NCBI GenBank assembly: GCA_031001845.1
Contig: JARNGD010000059.1
Span: 1 to 64,000 of the forward strand
Direction of reading: 5' to 3'
Source of the DNA: Achaetomiella virescens
Lineage: Eukaryota; Ascomycota; Sordariomycetes; Sordariales; Chaetomiaceae
DNA: 64,000 nucleotides
Every line of letters begins with the position of its first letter. Position 1 is the stretch's first letter. The notes under the pieces are model-generated. The model saw only the letters and a program-made list of their open reading frames with translations, did no database searches and was not told the DNA's origin. Shown here one piece after another: positions 34,495-43,678 of the stretch. The position numbers and the translations under genes were made by a program.

Positions 34495-35231
34495 ATGGTT
34501 TCGTTCAAGGCCCTCCTTCTCGGTGCCGCCAGCGTCTTTGCATTTCCCCTCAATTCCACAGAGCCAAGGGACCTTGAAGCCCGTGCCGGTACTGCCAGTA
34601 GCACTGGTTGGAACAATGGCTACTACTACTCCTTTTGGACCGACGGCGGTGGCACTGTCTACTACACGAATGGCGCTGCTGGTTCTTACAGCACACAATG
34701 GACGAACTGCGGCAACTTTGTTGGCGCAAAGGCTGGTACGTTCTCAGCCTGTTCGCAAAAAAAATAAGCCTTTTCATTTCAAGGGTGATCAGCAGCTAAC
34801 ACAATGAGTCTAGGAACCCTGGAGCAGCCCGTACCATCAACTTCTCGGGCACCTTCAGTCCTTCGGGCAACGGGTACCTCTCTGTCTACGGGTGGACTAA
34901 GAACCCGCTGGTTGAATACTACATTGTCGAGTCATTCGGCACCTACGACCCGTCGACGGGGCTACCCTGCTTGGCTCATTCTACCAGGACGGTAGCACCT
35001 ACAAGATTTACAAACGACTCGCACCAATGCCCCGTCGATCGAGGGTACCTCGACCTTCAACCAGTACTGGTCTGTCCGTCAGACTAAACGCAGCTCGGGT
35101 TCTGTGAACGTCGGAGCGCACTTCAACGCCTGGGCAAACCTCGGTCTTACCTCGGTAGTACCTTCGACTACCAGATCGTTGCTACTGAGGGCTACCAGAG
35201 CAGCGGTTCCTCCTCTATTACCGTCTCGTGA
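34495..35231 (+). CDS. GH11 endo-beta-1,4-xylanase
   Basis: ATG 34495 opens a signal peptide (MVSFKALLLGAASVFAFP) and short propeptide. The GH11 jelly roll follows: NGYYYSFWTDGGGTVYYTN, QWTNCGNFVGAK, then after an intron (GTACGTTC near 34737 to TCTAG near 34814) ARTINFSGTF, GYLSVYGWTKNPLVEYYIVE with the nucleophile Glu, GSFYQDGSTYKIYK, STFNQYWSVRQTKRSSG, HFNAWANLGL, and ATEGYQSSGSSSITVS with the acid/base Glu and the usual end. It hydrolyses xylan in plant cell walls. The length is normal (about 220 residues). Four one-base breaks are required (near 34735, 34963, 35014 and 35150), each explained by one missing base. All catalytic residues are present. Confidence 0.93.
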
Positions 35232-35754
35232 GTCCTTCGCTGTGTGTGGGCTTCCAACCGCATCGAGGAGACTGTGTGAGTGATGGCGACGGAAGCGGAA
35301 TAAAGCCAGCCGGGGAGGAAGCTGTATTGAACTGGGGTGGAAACTTCGTGGTTGGGTGTCTAGACGGGCAGGTGAATTCTTTTCTTGCCCCGCGCATGCG
35401 GGGTGTCTATTTAGTCTTTCGTTTCCCGGCATCGCAGATTGCCAGTTTTACTCTCATCAAGCAATCAAGTTCCTTTCTTTCCCTCCACAGCTATTGAACG
35501 CTTGTGGGGTGTTTTTCTCCCTCTAACTAGAGGGAGACCTCCATTCGTAAAGCCACATAAAATTATTGAGGTTGTCGCCGTGGTCCTGACAGTTGGATGT
35601 TGACGCGGCTCCTCCCTTCTTCGGTGGCTACGTTTAGTTGGGTGTGGCGAGGTGATTGGAGTTGTCTTGCACCAAGTCGGTATATAGTTCACGATCTCTT
35701 CGCCTAAGTGAACCCACGATAGCTTCCTCAGTAAGCAATACTAGCAGTTCGCTA
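35232..35754. other. 3' flank of xylanase, no gene seen
   Basis: No supportable gene; it borders the transposon stack. Confidence 0.5.
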
Positions 35755-37123
35755 ACGTATAAGATAAGCGAGTCGCGCACTCTAGCAAATTTTGGTGGGG
35801 CTGCGCGCAAAAAAGACGTTAAGAAAATGCTAACGTACATGATAAGCGAGCGGAACAGATAAGCGAGCGGAACACTTTCTATAGCCCTACGAACACGATC
35901 CTCAATTACAATACAACAATACTAGGAACCAACTATAATTACATCAGAAACGGCTAAATCAGATGATTCTGCGGCCTCCTAGCAAGTGCGTGCATTGTGG
36001 CCAGGCTTGCCGCATATACTATAGCACCGAACCTTCGTACGAGCCCCCACTACACCACTACTATCCGACTGCATTTCTTGCCCTGGCTCCCCACCTATAG
36101 CCTTCTAATCTAGTAGATCATTTGCATCCTATAGTAAGTGATCCTCCAAGCTACACGCGTGTTTTCTTAGCTCTTCGGCGCTTGCTTAGTGCCTCGTTGG
36201 CCTTGCGGAGTGCAGAGTTCTCTGCACGAAGAAGGCCACTGGTGCATTACAGCTATTATACCCTTGGTAAGCTGGTCTACAGCAGCCAACATCGAAGTTG
36301 GGGAGCTATTTTGGTAGTTGGCAATACGAGTCTTGATGAGCGTTGACTACGAGTTGGCTTCTCGGGGGTTGTTTAGTGTCTGGAAGACCCAAGGTTGTAG
36401 AGTGCCGGCCCGTAAGTTAGAGGTATTGGCATACGAAGGTTGATATAGCTTGTAAAGCACCCTCTCTAGATCGTATAGTACTAGGCCAGCCCCTATAAAG
36501 CCACCCTATATATTCTCCGTTATAGAAGCAAAGAAGGCCTCGCGAAAGCCGTAAAGGAACTCGAGCTTACTGACATAGCTAATATACGTACGCATTAAGT
36601 CCTTAATCTAGCGACTATATAACTGCTTCAATAGCCTAAAGCAGCCAACATCGAGTGGCTCGAGCTTGTAGGAGGAATGTAGAGGTATATAGAGTATAAT
36701 GATTTATTATCCTAGTATAGAGCTCGAATTCGGTAGAGTAGTGGCTTTCGTGGCTATCGAGGATCAACAACCGCTTCTTGCCCTTCGTACGAGGTGCTTA
36801 TAGAAGTCGAAGTGCTTGATCCAATCAAGGCCTACTATATTAGTAGTCCAGCCGTTCTCGGTAGTTGCGATACGCTAATCGGCTAGGAGGTTGCACTTAG
36901 TATACTAGTTGGCGAGGTGGTACTACGCAGCTAAGATTAATAAAGGGCGGGATAGCCTAGCCGAGCGCATTTACTCCCTGGATTACCATTGCCCATTCGC
37001 GGTTGCTGGCTAGGCTAGTTTTGCCTTGCTGAAGCCCTAAGGTCATAACTACTATATATAGGCAGATCATGCCTATTATAAACCGGTCTTATCGAAGTTA
37101 TAGATATCGTTATCCACGATGCT

Positions 37124-37351
37124 TGTGAGAGACGAGCAATATATGGGCGAGGCTCGAAGGCGCTGCTAATACTACTCAATTCTGCTAATCGAAAGCTGAG
37201 GAGGAGAGAGGAAAGGTAGGAATACAGGCCACGCGATGCGTGGGAAAAGGGGGAACCCCCTGCCAGGAAGCTATTCCCAGTGCGGAAGCGCACCTATAAC
37301 CCCAACAACCTGGGTGCGCCTTGGTGCGCCTTAGGTGCGCCCTCCGTCACA
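37124..37351 (+). mobile_element. Solo-LTR-like insertion, 228 nt, copy 1
   Basis: It begins TGTGA and ends TCACA, and is flanked by the perfect 5-nt direct repeat ATGCT (37119-37123 and 37352-37356). Removing it with one repeat rejoins the transposase frame at KAKYSIVDNDIYNF. TG...CA ends with a 5-nt duplication are the mark of LTR retrotransposon integration, so I read it as a solo LTR. A MITE with a 5-nt target duplication is the alternative. Confidence 0.75.
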
Positions 37352-37511
37352 ATGCTGTACTTAGCCTTGGTATTTCGTACGAGCGCAAACTACTCGCCAA
37401 TGACCTTTGGATCCTCGTACTTAGCCCTCTAGTACTCGTATCTATACGTATAACGTATATATAGTCTGGCTGGCGTTTGACGAAGTTATATGCCTAGCGT
37501 TTGCCGATAGG

Positions 37512-37737
37512 TGTGACGGAGGGGCACCTAAGGCGCACCCAAGGCGCACCCAGGGTTGGGGTTATAGGTGCGCTTCCGCACTGGGAATAGCTTCCTGGCA
37601 GGGGTTCCCCCTTTTCCACGCATCGCGTGGCCTGTATTCCTACCTTTCCCTCTCTCCTCCTCAGCTTTCGATTAGCAGAATTGAGTAGTATTTGCCAGCG
37701 CCCTTGAGCCTCGCCTATATATTGCTCGCCTCTCACA
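37512..37737 (-). mobile_element. Solo-LTR-like insertion, 226 nt, copy 2 (inverted)
   Basis: It is about 90 percent or more identical by eye to copy 1 in the opposite orientation. It begins TGTGA, ends TCACA, and is flanked by a perfect 5-nt direct repeat ATAGG (37507-37511 and 37738-37742). Removing it rejoins the transposase frame at RDTHPIGKR. The 160 nt between the two copies is transposase sequence. Confidence 0.75.
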
Positions 37738-38227
37738 ATAGGGTGCGTATCGCGTTCGCGTAGTAGTTGGATGGCTATATCTTCCACACCACTCAATCTA
37801 GGTGGGAATGCGCGTATAGAGAGCTCAATCACATACTGAACTATCGTTCTTTCTTCTAGATCTGTGAGCTTGCGCGAGTTGGCTAGAAGATCGCGTCGGG
37901 TAGGCCGGCTAGCGCGTTGGTAAGAGAGGGTTGAAGCCGGCACATTGAAGAGCTTGGCTACAGCTCGCAGGCTTAGTTTTTCGTCATTTTGAAGAGCTTC
38001 GAGGGCTAAGATTACCCTGCTTTCCTTTAAAGTAGGAGGCATGTTGGGTTGTTGAGAAAATACGTGTTGAGGATAGAGGTGGCACGTCGCGTGGAAAAGT
38101 GTTCCGCTTGCTTATCTGTTCCGCTCGCTTATCATGTACGTTAGTGGAATTAACAATCTTTTATTACATTTGGCGTGCAGCCCCACTGAAATTTGCTAGA
38201 GTGCGCGACTCGCTTATCATATTACGT

Positions 38228-38589
38228 CTACTATTAAGACATTGCTATTGCACTGGTTGTGAACCTTTTGGTTTCGCCAAATCTAGCACTCTCAAGTTTA
38301 TCTTCAGTCTAGCGAACCATTTCAAAAGTTGGGTCTGGAGAGATCGTCATAGGGTTTAGTGTCTACCGTTTACTCCTTCTCTTGCCGCTCTTTTTGTTTT
38401 GAGGTGCAATAGCTTGTTTGCGGTTATAATATTGACGCCGATGCTAGACGAAAACCAAGCTAGAATACCGCGACCGGCCGCTGATGTTCGACTATATTGA
38501 TCTTAGCTGTTAACTCTAAATTGATTAGGTAAAAGCAAGTTGGCAATCGCGTCTGGAGATGCGAGCTATCGCCAGCTCAAAACCCCCGT
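38228..38589. other. AT-rich flank between transposon stack and decayed gene
   Basis: No gene is recognised in this 360-nt stretch. Confidence 0.4.
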
Positions 38590-39732
38590 TCAAGGTTCGA
38601 GATCCCAGCTTCAGGTTCCGGGGGGGTGGGGGATGCCGTGGACGCCCTGCGTTTAGTCTTGGCCGACGTCGACCCCAAGACTGAGGTCCTGCACATCGAC
38701 GCCGACACGCTAATCAACGGCGAGCGGGACATCGTTGCACGGCACTTCACCAACGTCCGCTTCTTCAAGGTTACCGCAGGCTGGTGTGAGGACCGGGACG
38801 ACGCTAACTTCCGGCTCAACTGGCCGCTGGAAATGCTGGTTATCACCGATGCCGCCGGCCAGCTTGTGACGACACCAGCGATTCTGGAGGGCAGAATTCC
38901 GTATCTTGTCTACTACTACGCGGCCAGTATGCGGATCGAAGTGCCGACAAACAAGTAACTCTTGGATGATGCCGAGCTCATCCTTGCCATCCCACGACGA
39001 ACGAAGCAGCGGCAAGACGCCCGCTAGACTGAGAACCCGTGCCCGGCACCCGAAGAAGAGAAAGAGAACCCTGGACGTCATCAAGCTCTACTCCGTCCCG
39101 CACAAATGGCACATGTGGGTTCTTCGGCAAGTACGCGCCACAGCAAAAGACGCTAACATTAAGCCCTTTCCCGCCATAAGGATTGCCTCCGTCAGCCATG
39201 AAGTGCCTCAAGATCATCGGGAACGACGCAATTCAGATATTACTTACATCGCTCTTGCCGAGGTCCACCTGCTGGTCAGCCTCGAGAGCCTCACAATCTA
39301 TCGCCATCCAAGAACGACCTAGCCCGCGTTCCGGCGTACTTCTTCCTGGCTTACCTCGAGCTCCTGCCGGAACTCAAGACCGTCAAGCTCACCCTGAACA
39401 GCCCGACATATGCCAAAGTCTCGAAGTAGCCAAGGGCCTGCCGTTGAATCCACGGCTTCTTCACGCCCAACCTCGACGACTTGCATCTCCGTGACCCGGC
39501 GACGATGACGCCAGACCTGCGAGACTTTGCAGCAGCGCCCACGTCTTGTGACAACTTTTTGTTGGGGCTCAAGCGGTTCAGCGGCGTGCTAGACTTCGCT
39601 GATAGAAGCTCCAAGAACCCAACGGAGCCGATGGAGGAGGGGTTGAGGCGGACAAAGAAGGGGTGTGAGGAGCTTCTGGATGCTGCTGCAAAGAGACGTG
39701 TGACGGTTGAGCGCTTTGGGGCGCTCGGCTGA
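38590..39732 (+). pseudogene. Decayed gene, F-box/LRR-like C-terminal part
   Basis: A GC-rich block next to the transposons encodes DAVDALRLVLADVDPKTEVL, HIDADTLINGERDIVARHF and FRLNWPLEMLVITDAAGQL. Later come PAYFFLAYLELLPELKTVKL in another frame and LDDLHLRDPATMTPDLRDF, FLLGLKRFSGVLDF and RRVTVERFGALG to a stop at 39730-39732. The repeated L-x-x-L-x-L pieces resemble the C-terminal leucine-rich part of fungal F-box-like proteins. No F-box or start is present, and several frame changes and stops intervene (38956, 39025). Whether this is pure sequencing error or decay cannot be told; the missing 5' end favours decay. Confidence 0.4.
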
Positions 39733-41835
39733 GCTTCATACGGAGCTGGCGGCCAAGGTGAATGAGAGGTGTGTTAAATCGTGAGAGATGCATATTCCTC
39801 AGGCATCGTTCCGCCGACTCGCTTATTGTCGAAGGATGATGTTGTGTATTATTAGGCAAATGTGATACCCGCTCACTTCCTGTATGTAGGTACCTTAACG
39901 AGATCCTCCATAATGGGATTTCGATTCCGTCGTTCTTGGCGAAGCACACTGCAACTGATCCGACATTCGTCGAAGAACATGGCTTGGAGAAGCGCAAAGG
40001 GCCGTGGCGAGCAAGTCCCTCACCTGATCAACAACTCCACATGCGTCTCTCCCCTTTTGTCCGCGCCGGCTGCCCGAAGATCCGTGAGGAGATCTGGATC
40101 CTTCGGCCAAGTCCATCTGTTTTCTGGAAACACAGTTTGTGCAGGACCCCAAATTCTCGGGTGTTCGGATGGTGGGGGCCAAAAGGAAAGCAGCCGTGGT
40201 GGGTATTTCCCCGTCCGCGGCCGTGGCGGCCAAACTGCAACCATCCTGCTTTTTGGCCCCCAACTGGGACTGCACCTCGTGGGGTGGGGACATCGAACAT
40301 GGAGCCGAATACTTGCCGATGTGAAGACGAGGTCGAGCCCTGGGATCATTGGATCAGATGAGGCATTCGCCAACAGCTTCCTTGTTATCATTGAAAAGGG
40401 ATTGTCGAGGCGGGTGAGGTTGGAATCGCTCCTAGCTCGAGGAATGGAGAACTTCAATCTAGGCGAGGCGCTATCTCCATGGGAATGTAACACGGAAGAC
40501 ACCGAGGACCAATTCCCCAAGGCTATTTTGGGGCCAAAACCGGTGAGAGGCTCAACCACTCAAGGCTCAGCCCAAGCCTATCCTGGAGGATTCCTACGGC
40601 CCGCTATCATCTCCGGCGTATCCTTTCGGTCTGAACCCATTAGGCACCTGTGTAGCGTTTGTTTGGAATGTTTTTAAACTCCGTGGAAAGTTAATATGTG
40701 CAGAACAGGGTCACAACAAGATCTTGGTGGTTCTAGGGTGGTGGTTTCGTTCGACAATACTCTGCCGCTCCGAGATGAGATCCCGAGGACATGGAGACGC
40801 GACTTCGAGACCATGCGGGGGAATTCCGCACTGAAGTGACATGGCCTCGTCAACTCGACGTGTACTGCGCGGACGACTCCTGTTTCTTGGAGGCCTCAGC
40901 GTGAATAATGCCAAACTACGCTGCAACTCGCTTGGGACATACGGCACCAGAACCGCGCAATGTGGAGTCAACAGCGATCTAGACACGCAGGAGCTCGTTT
41001 GTGTGTGGATGAGAAGGGCTAGCAACCAGGCTCATGGTCATGGACGGGACGGGTAATTGAGCCGGAGCACTGAAGTGGGACTATCACATCGAGGTTGTTT
41101 ATGGTTTCACATGTATCTCAATACCTCCCCCGTTTTGGGACTGTCTGAGGAGACTCTGATGTTCCATGTGGGTTTAAACTGCAAATTAATCACCAAATTC
41201 ATACGATTACTTCTTCTTATTAAGCGAAACGATTCGAAGTCTCTTCGACGGCGTTGTCTACCGGGGCCTCGCCCGCGTCGGTTGGCTACCTGGGAAGGGC
41301 CGGATCGAAGTGAGGTGTCTTTCGACAAGCAAGTGGCAACAGCGTCGTGGGGGATTGCAACATCGCGGTCCTTCAGATTACGAACTGCATACCACCGTTA
41401 CATTTTGATGCACTGGGGTTGCAAACCGAGCGGGAGACCTCCCGCATTGAATGCCACACTGCCACAGGCGACCCTGGACAGACATCAGTCACTTTCCTGG
41501 AATGAGACACGCGGCTCAAGAGCTTGTTCCTTGGCAAGGAGCAAGAGTATTGAGACTTACTTGGACTACGCCGCAATTCGGTTTGCAAGACTGACAGTTG
41601 CCAACACTGAGAGTACCAGTAACCGCCCCTGTCCAGCACATGTGCTTTTAGCCTAATAATGAGCACTCTGGTGTGAATGTGCAAGACGTTCTGGGCATGG
41701 ATGAGTTCAACACCACCAAACGCTCCACGATTCAGACTTAGAAGGTGCCGGATATATCGACATCAGTTCCGAAGTGGTGGAGCCAATGTGATCGGAAGAC
41801 CAACTCCAACTTCCTGACCACAGCGTCTCGAGATC
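39733..41835. other. 2.1 kb without a recognised gene
   Basis: Open frames up to 271 codons occur (39862-40677 plus; 40020-40559 minus; 41057-41656 plus). They overlap in several phases and show no signal peptide, domain or intron boundary, so I do not call them. Confidence 0.4.
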
Positions 41836-41841
41836 TATAAG
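41836..41841 (+). promoter_or_regulatory. TATA box (TATAAG) of the small Cys-rich protein gene
   Basis: It lies 114 nt upstream of ATG 41950, followed by a CA-rich pyrimidine/purine leader typical of strongly expressed fungal genes. Confidence 0.5.
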
Positions 41842-41949
41842 TATCGGCTTCCATCACCCTTTTCTGCCACTCCAGCATCATCCACTTCAGCCCACCAACT
41901 CACAAGTCCGCAACGACACAACTCAGCTAACAGCGCAACAAGCTTCAAC

Positions 41950-42131
41950 ATGAAGTTCGTCACCGTCTTCGCCCTCTTCGCCTGGCCGCTGCCGCCCTGC
42001 CCCTGAGCCCGAGGTTCACACCCCCAGCGCCGCGGTTGCCCTGCCAACGGCTGGTGCTCAACGGCAAATGCAACTGCTTCCCCTATGGCTGCACGCAGCT
42101 CTGCAACACCTATGAGTGTGGCACTTGCTAG
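41950..42131 (+). CDS. Small secreted cysteine-rich protein (candidate effector or antimicrobial-type peptide)
   Basis: ATG 41950 begins MKFVTVFALFA, a signal-peptide start that continues Ala/Leu-rich after a one-base break near 41983. A short Glu/Pro-containing segment follows, then a compact Cys-rich domain that ends CNTYECGTC and TAG at 42129-42131. Allowing for two further one-base breaks near 41999 and 42050, the domain has eight Cys in about 32 residues, including a C-x-C pair in the middle and C-x4-C-x2-C at the end. Total size is about 60 residues. The promoter has a TATA box 114 nt upstream, as for the xylanase. Eight Cys in a small secreted protein fits disulfide-stabilised effector or defensin-like folds; no family is recognised and function is not claimed. 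A possible 3' UTR intron starts at GTGAG near 42158. Confidence 0.6.
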
Positions 42132-43678
42132 ACATCTGTGTCCCGTGCCGGCGTTGGTGAGTTTGACTCTCCTCAACGTGGTCTCTCTTGGTCGGATTTC
42201 ATCAGGCTTATATTAATGTTATCATCTTAGGTGCGAAGGATACTCAGTTTCACTTTGGGCTTGAGGGATTGTTCAAGTTGATCAAGTCCTTGGCTTAAGA
42301 TTGGGAAATCTAAAGGGGTTTTGTAGCATGGAACATAACACGGAGATGATCAGCTTGTGATGATCAACAATTACATTGGACATACCTGCAGCTAAAATCT
42401 CACTGTCGTTGTAGTAACCTCAATCCCAATGCTAAATCTTTTCCACCTTGAGAACTGTTGGATTTGCGGTGACTGAGTTGTTGAGTGCTTCCTTCTTTGG
42501 CCCACCAGTGACGACGCGCCCAGTAAGGCAACTTGAAGGCGTTTAGGTTCTTCATGATTGTAAAATCTGCATGCACTCTTGCTGGAGTACCTGGGTCCTC
42601 CTAAGCAATTCATTTCAACCAAATGGCACGTCAATACCGACGTCTTGGTTCTCGAATATGGCCTCCACTCAATTGGTTTTGGCTCCCACTGTCCGGTCCT
42701 GGTGGGTGGTATATGTGTGGAGGAGCTGAGTTTTCCCTTTGAGCCCTGAATGTGCTATCAACGGATCAGGGGGTGAAATGTGTTGTTGGCTACCTTTGCA
42801 ATCCAAGCACAGCACCAGTAGTGGATGCGTGCACGTTCTGCTATTTTCTTTCACAGCAACCTTCATCCCTGTCTGCGCTTTTGCTTATGTCCCTTTTGGA
42901 AATTGATGCCGACGCTCTACACGCGAGACCGAGAAAGGGATGACAAAAACAATAGTTTTTTTTCAGCCAATGCAGAGCCCAAAACGATGGTCATGCTGGT
43001 CATGCCGCGGAGTTGCCTCAGGGAGGTTAAAAAGGGTCTAGTTATCGGTTCTCAGCTGTGGTTTTTGTTGTGGAGTTGGCTAAAATATTGTCTGGGCAGC
43101 TGAGCCCAAGGCTCCCAGTGCTAACCACGACCAGAACTGGCAGAATGTTCCAGCCCACGGGTACCCCACTGCCAAGAATATAACCAGGGACCAACAAGGA
43201 ATTCGGTATCGTCTCGGAACAGCAGGTCTAGCGCAAAAAACAACAGCAGCCAGAGACGCAGGAACCGCCTTGCCCCTGCATCTGGGGACGAGCTATTGAC
43301 TGCGAGATTCAACCGCGGCTCTCCTCCTAGCTCCGTGTAGCTTGCTGAAGAGATGCCAAGGAACTGGGATCACCCGGATCAGACGGCGTGCCGTTATAGC
43401 TATGCTCCAACACATGGCAATTTGCGCGATTACACTACAGTAGTGGGAGTCAGTGGGATAGGAAAGCATTGGGCTGGTGGTAATAGATAGAAAAAGATGG
43501 CTTGCCTCCCTTCAGGTCTAGACCTTCTGACACTTGGGATCTCTTCACCATCACTCGTTTGGGCCTCCCGTCCTGCCGTCGACAACGCGTCGCATCCTCT
43601 CTTTCCCGAGACAGTTTCCTCTCAGTCACTCTTTCTCGGTGGACTTGAGATCGTCCACCAGCCACTCCTTCAGCCGAA
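42132..43678. other. Intergenic, no gene seen
   Basis: 1.5 kb between the Cys-rich gene and the giant PAN protein. It includes a poly-T at about 42956-42963 but no supportable gene. Confidence 0.5.

Larger units (their letters stand above)
36100..38042 (-). pseudogene. Fot1/pogo transposase, broken
   Basis: ATG 38042 starts MPPTLKESRVILALEALQN, then KLSLRAVAKLFNVPASTL (HTH), NSRKLTDLEERTIVQYVIEL (CENP-B-type HTH) and LLRERDTHPI. After the first inserted element it resumes GKR-stop-AYNFVKRQP, and after the second SIVDNDIYNFDKTGL, which is the start of the DDE catalytic domain. Later pieces include LEPLDVGCFRLLKQLY and a coiled, basic C-terminus (ALRKANEALSKRRRAKKTR). It is interrupted by the two insertions and several stops, so it cannot encode an active enzyme. 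Confidence 0.85.
35833..38141 (-). mobile_element. Fot1/pogo-like (Tc1-mariner superfamily) transposon, 2.3 kb, degenerate
   Basis: Near-perfect terminal inverted repeats of about 45 nt begin ACGTACATGATAAGCGAGCG on both sides. They contain an internal direct repeat (GATAAGCGAGCGGAACA twice) and are flanked by a TA duplication (35831-35832 and 38142-38143). The transposase lies on the minus strand between them. The element is AT-rich with many in-frame stops, as expected after repeat-induced mutation. It carries two further insertions (37124-37351 and 37512-37737). Confidence 0.9.
35755..38227. mobile_element. MITE-like element (about 160-170 nt) split by the Fot1 insertion
   Basis: The left arm (35755-35832) and right arm (38144-38227) are inverted copies of each other. 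Both carry GATAAGCGAGTCGCGCACTC, then TAGCAAATTT, two or three varied bases, and TGGGGCTGC. With the inner element removed, a short element of about 160-170 nt with long terminal inverted repeats remains. TA precedes the left end (35753-35754). The right end reads ACGTCTA, so the duplicated TA has diverged there. The GATAAGCGAG core is shared with the Fot1 termini, so this may be a non-autonomous relative. Confidence 0.7.

Noticed and set aside
37124..37737. A single fold-back (hairpin) transposon
   Set aside because: The two arms have different perfect 5-nt flanking repeats (ATGCT and ATAGG) and the spacer is transposase sequence, so two separate insertions explain it better.
38590..38615. 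tRNA-like T-loop text (GGTTCGAGATCC)
   Set aside because: No acceptor, D or anticodon stem can be built around it. The same kind of text occurs by chance near 10456.
39862..40677. 271-codon frame on the plus strand
   Set aside because: No signal peptide, domain or intron, and competing long frames on both strands in the same region; probably GC-driven.
41057..41656. 199-codon frame upstream of the Cys-rich gene
   Set aside because: No recognisable protein features; overlaps antisense frames and ends just before the promoter of the next gene.
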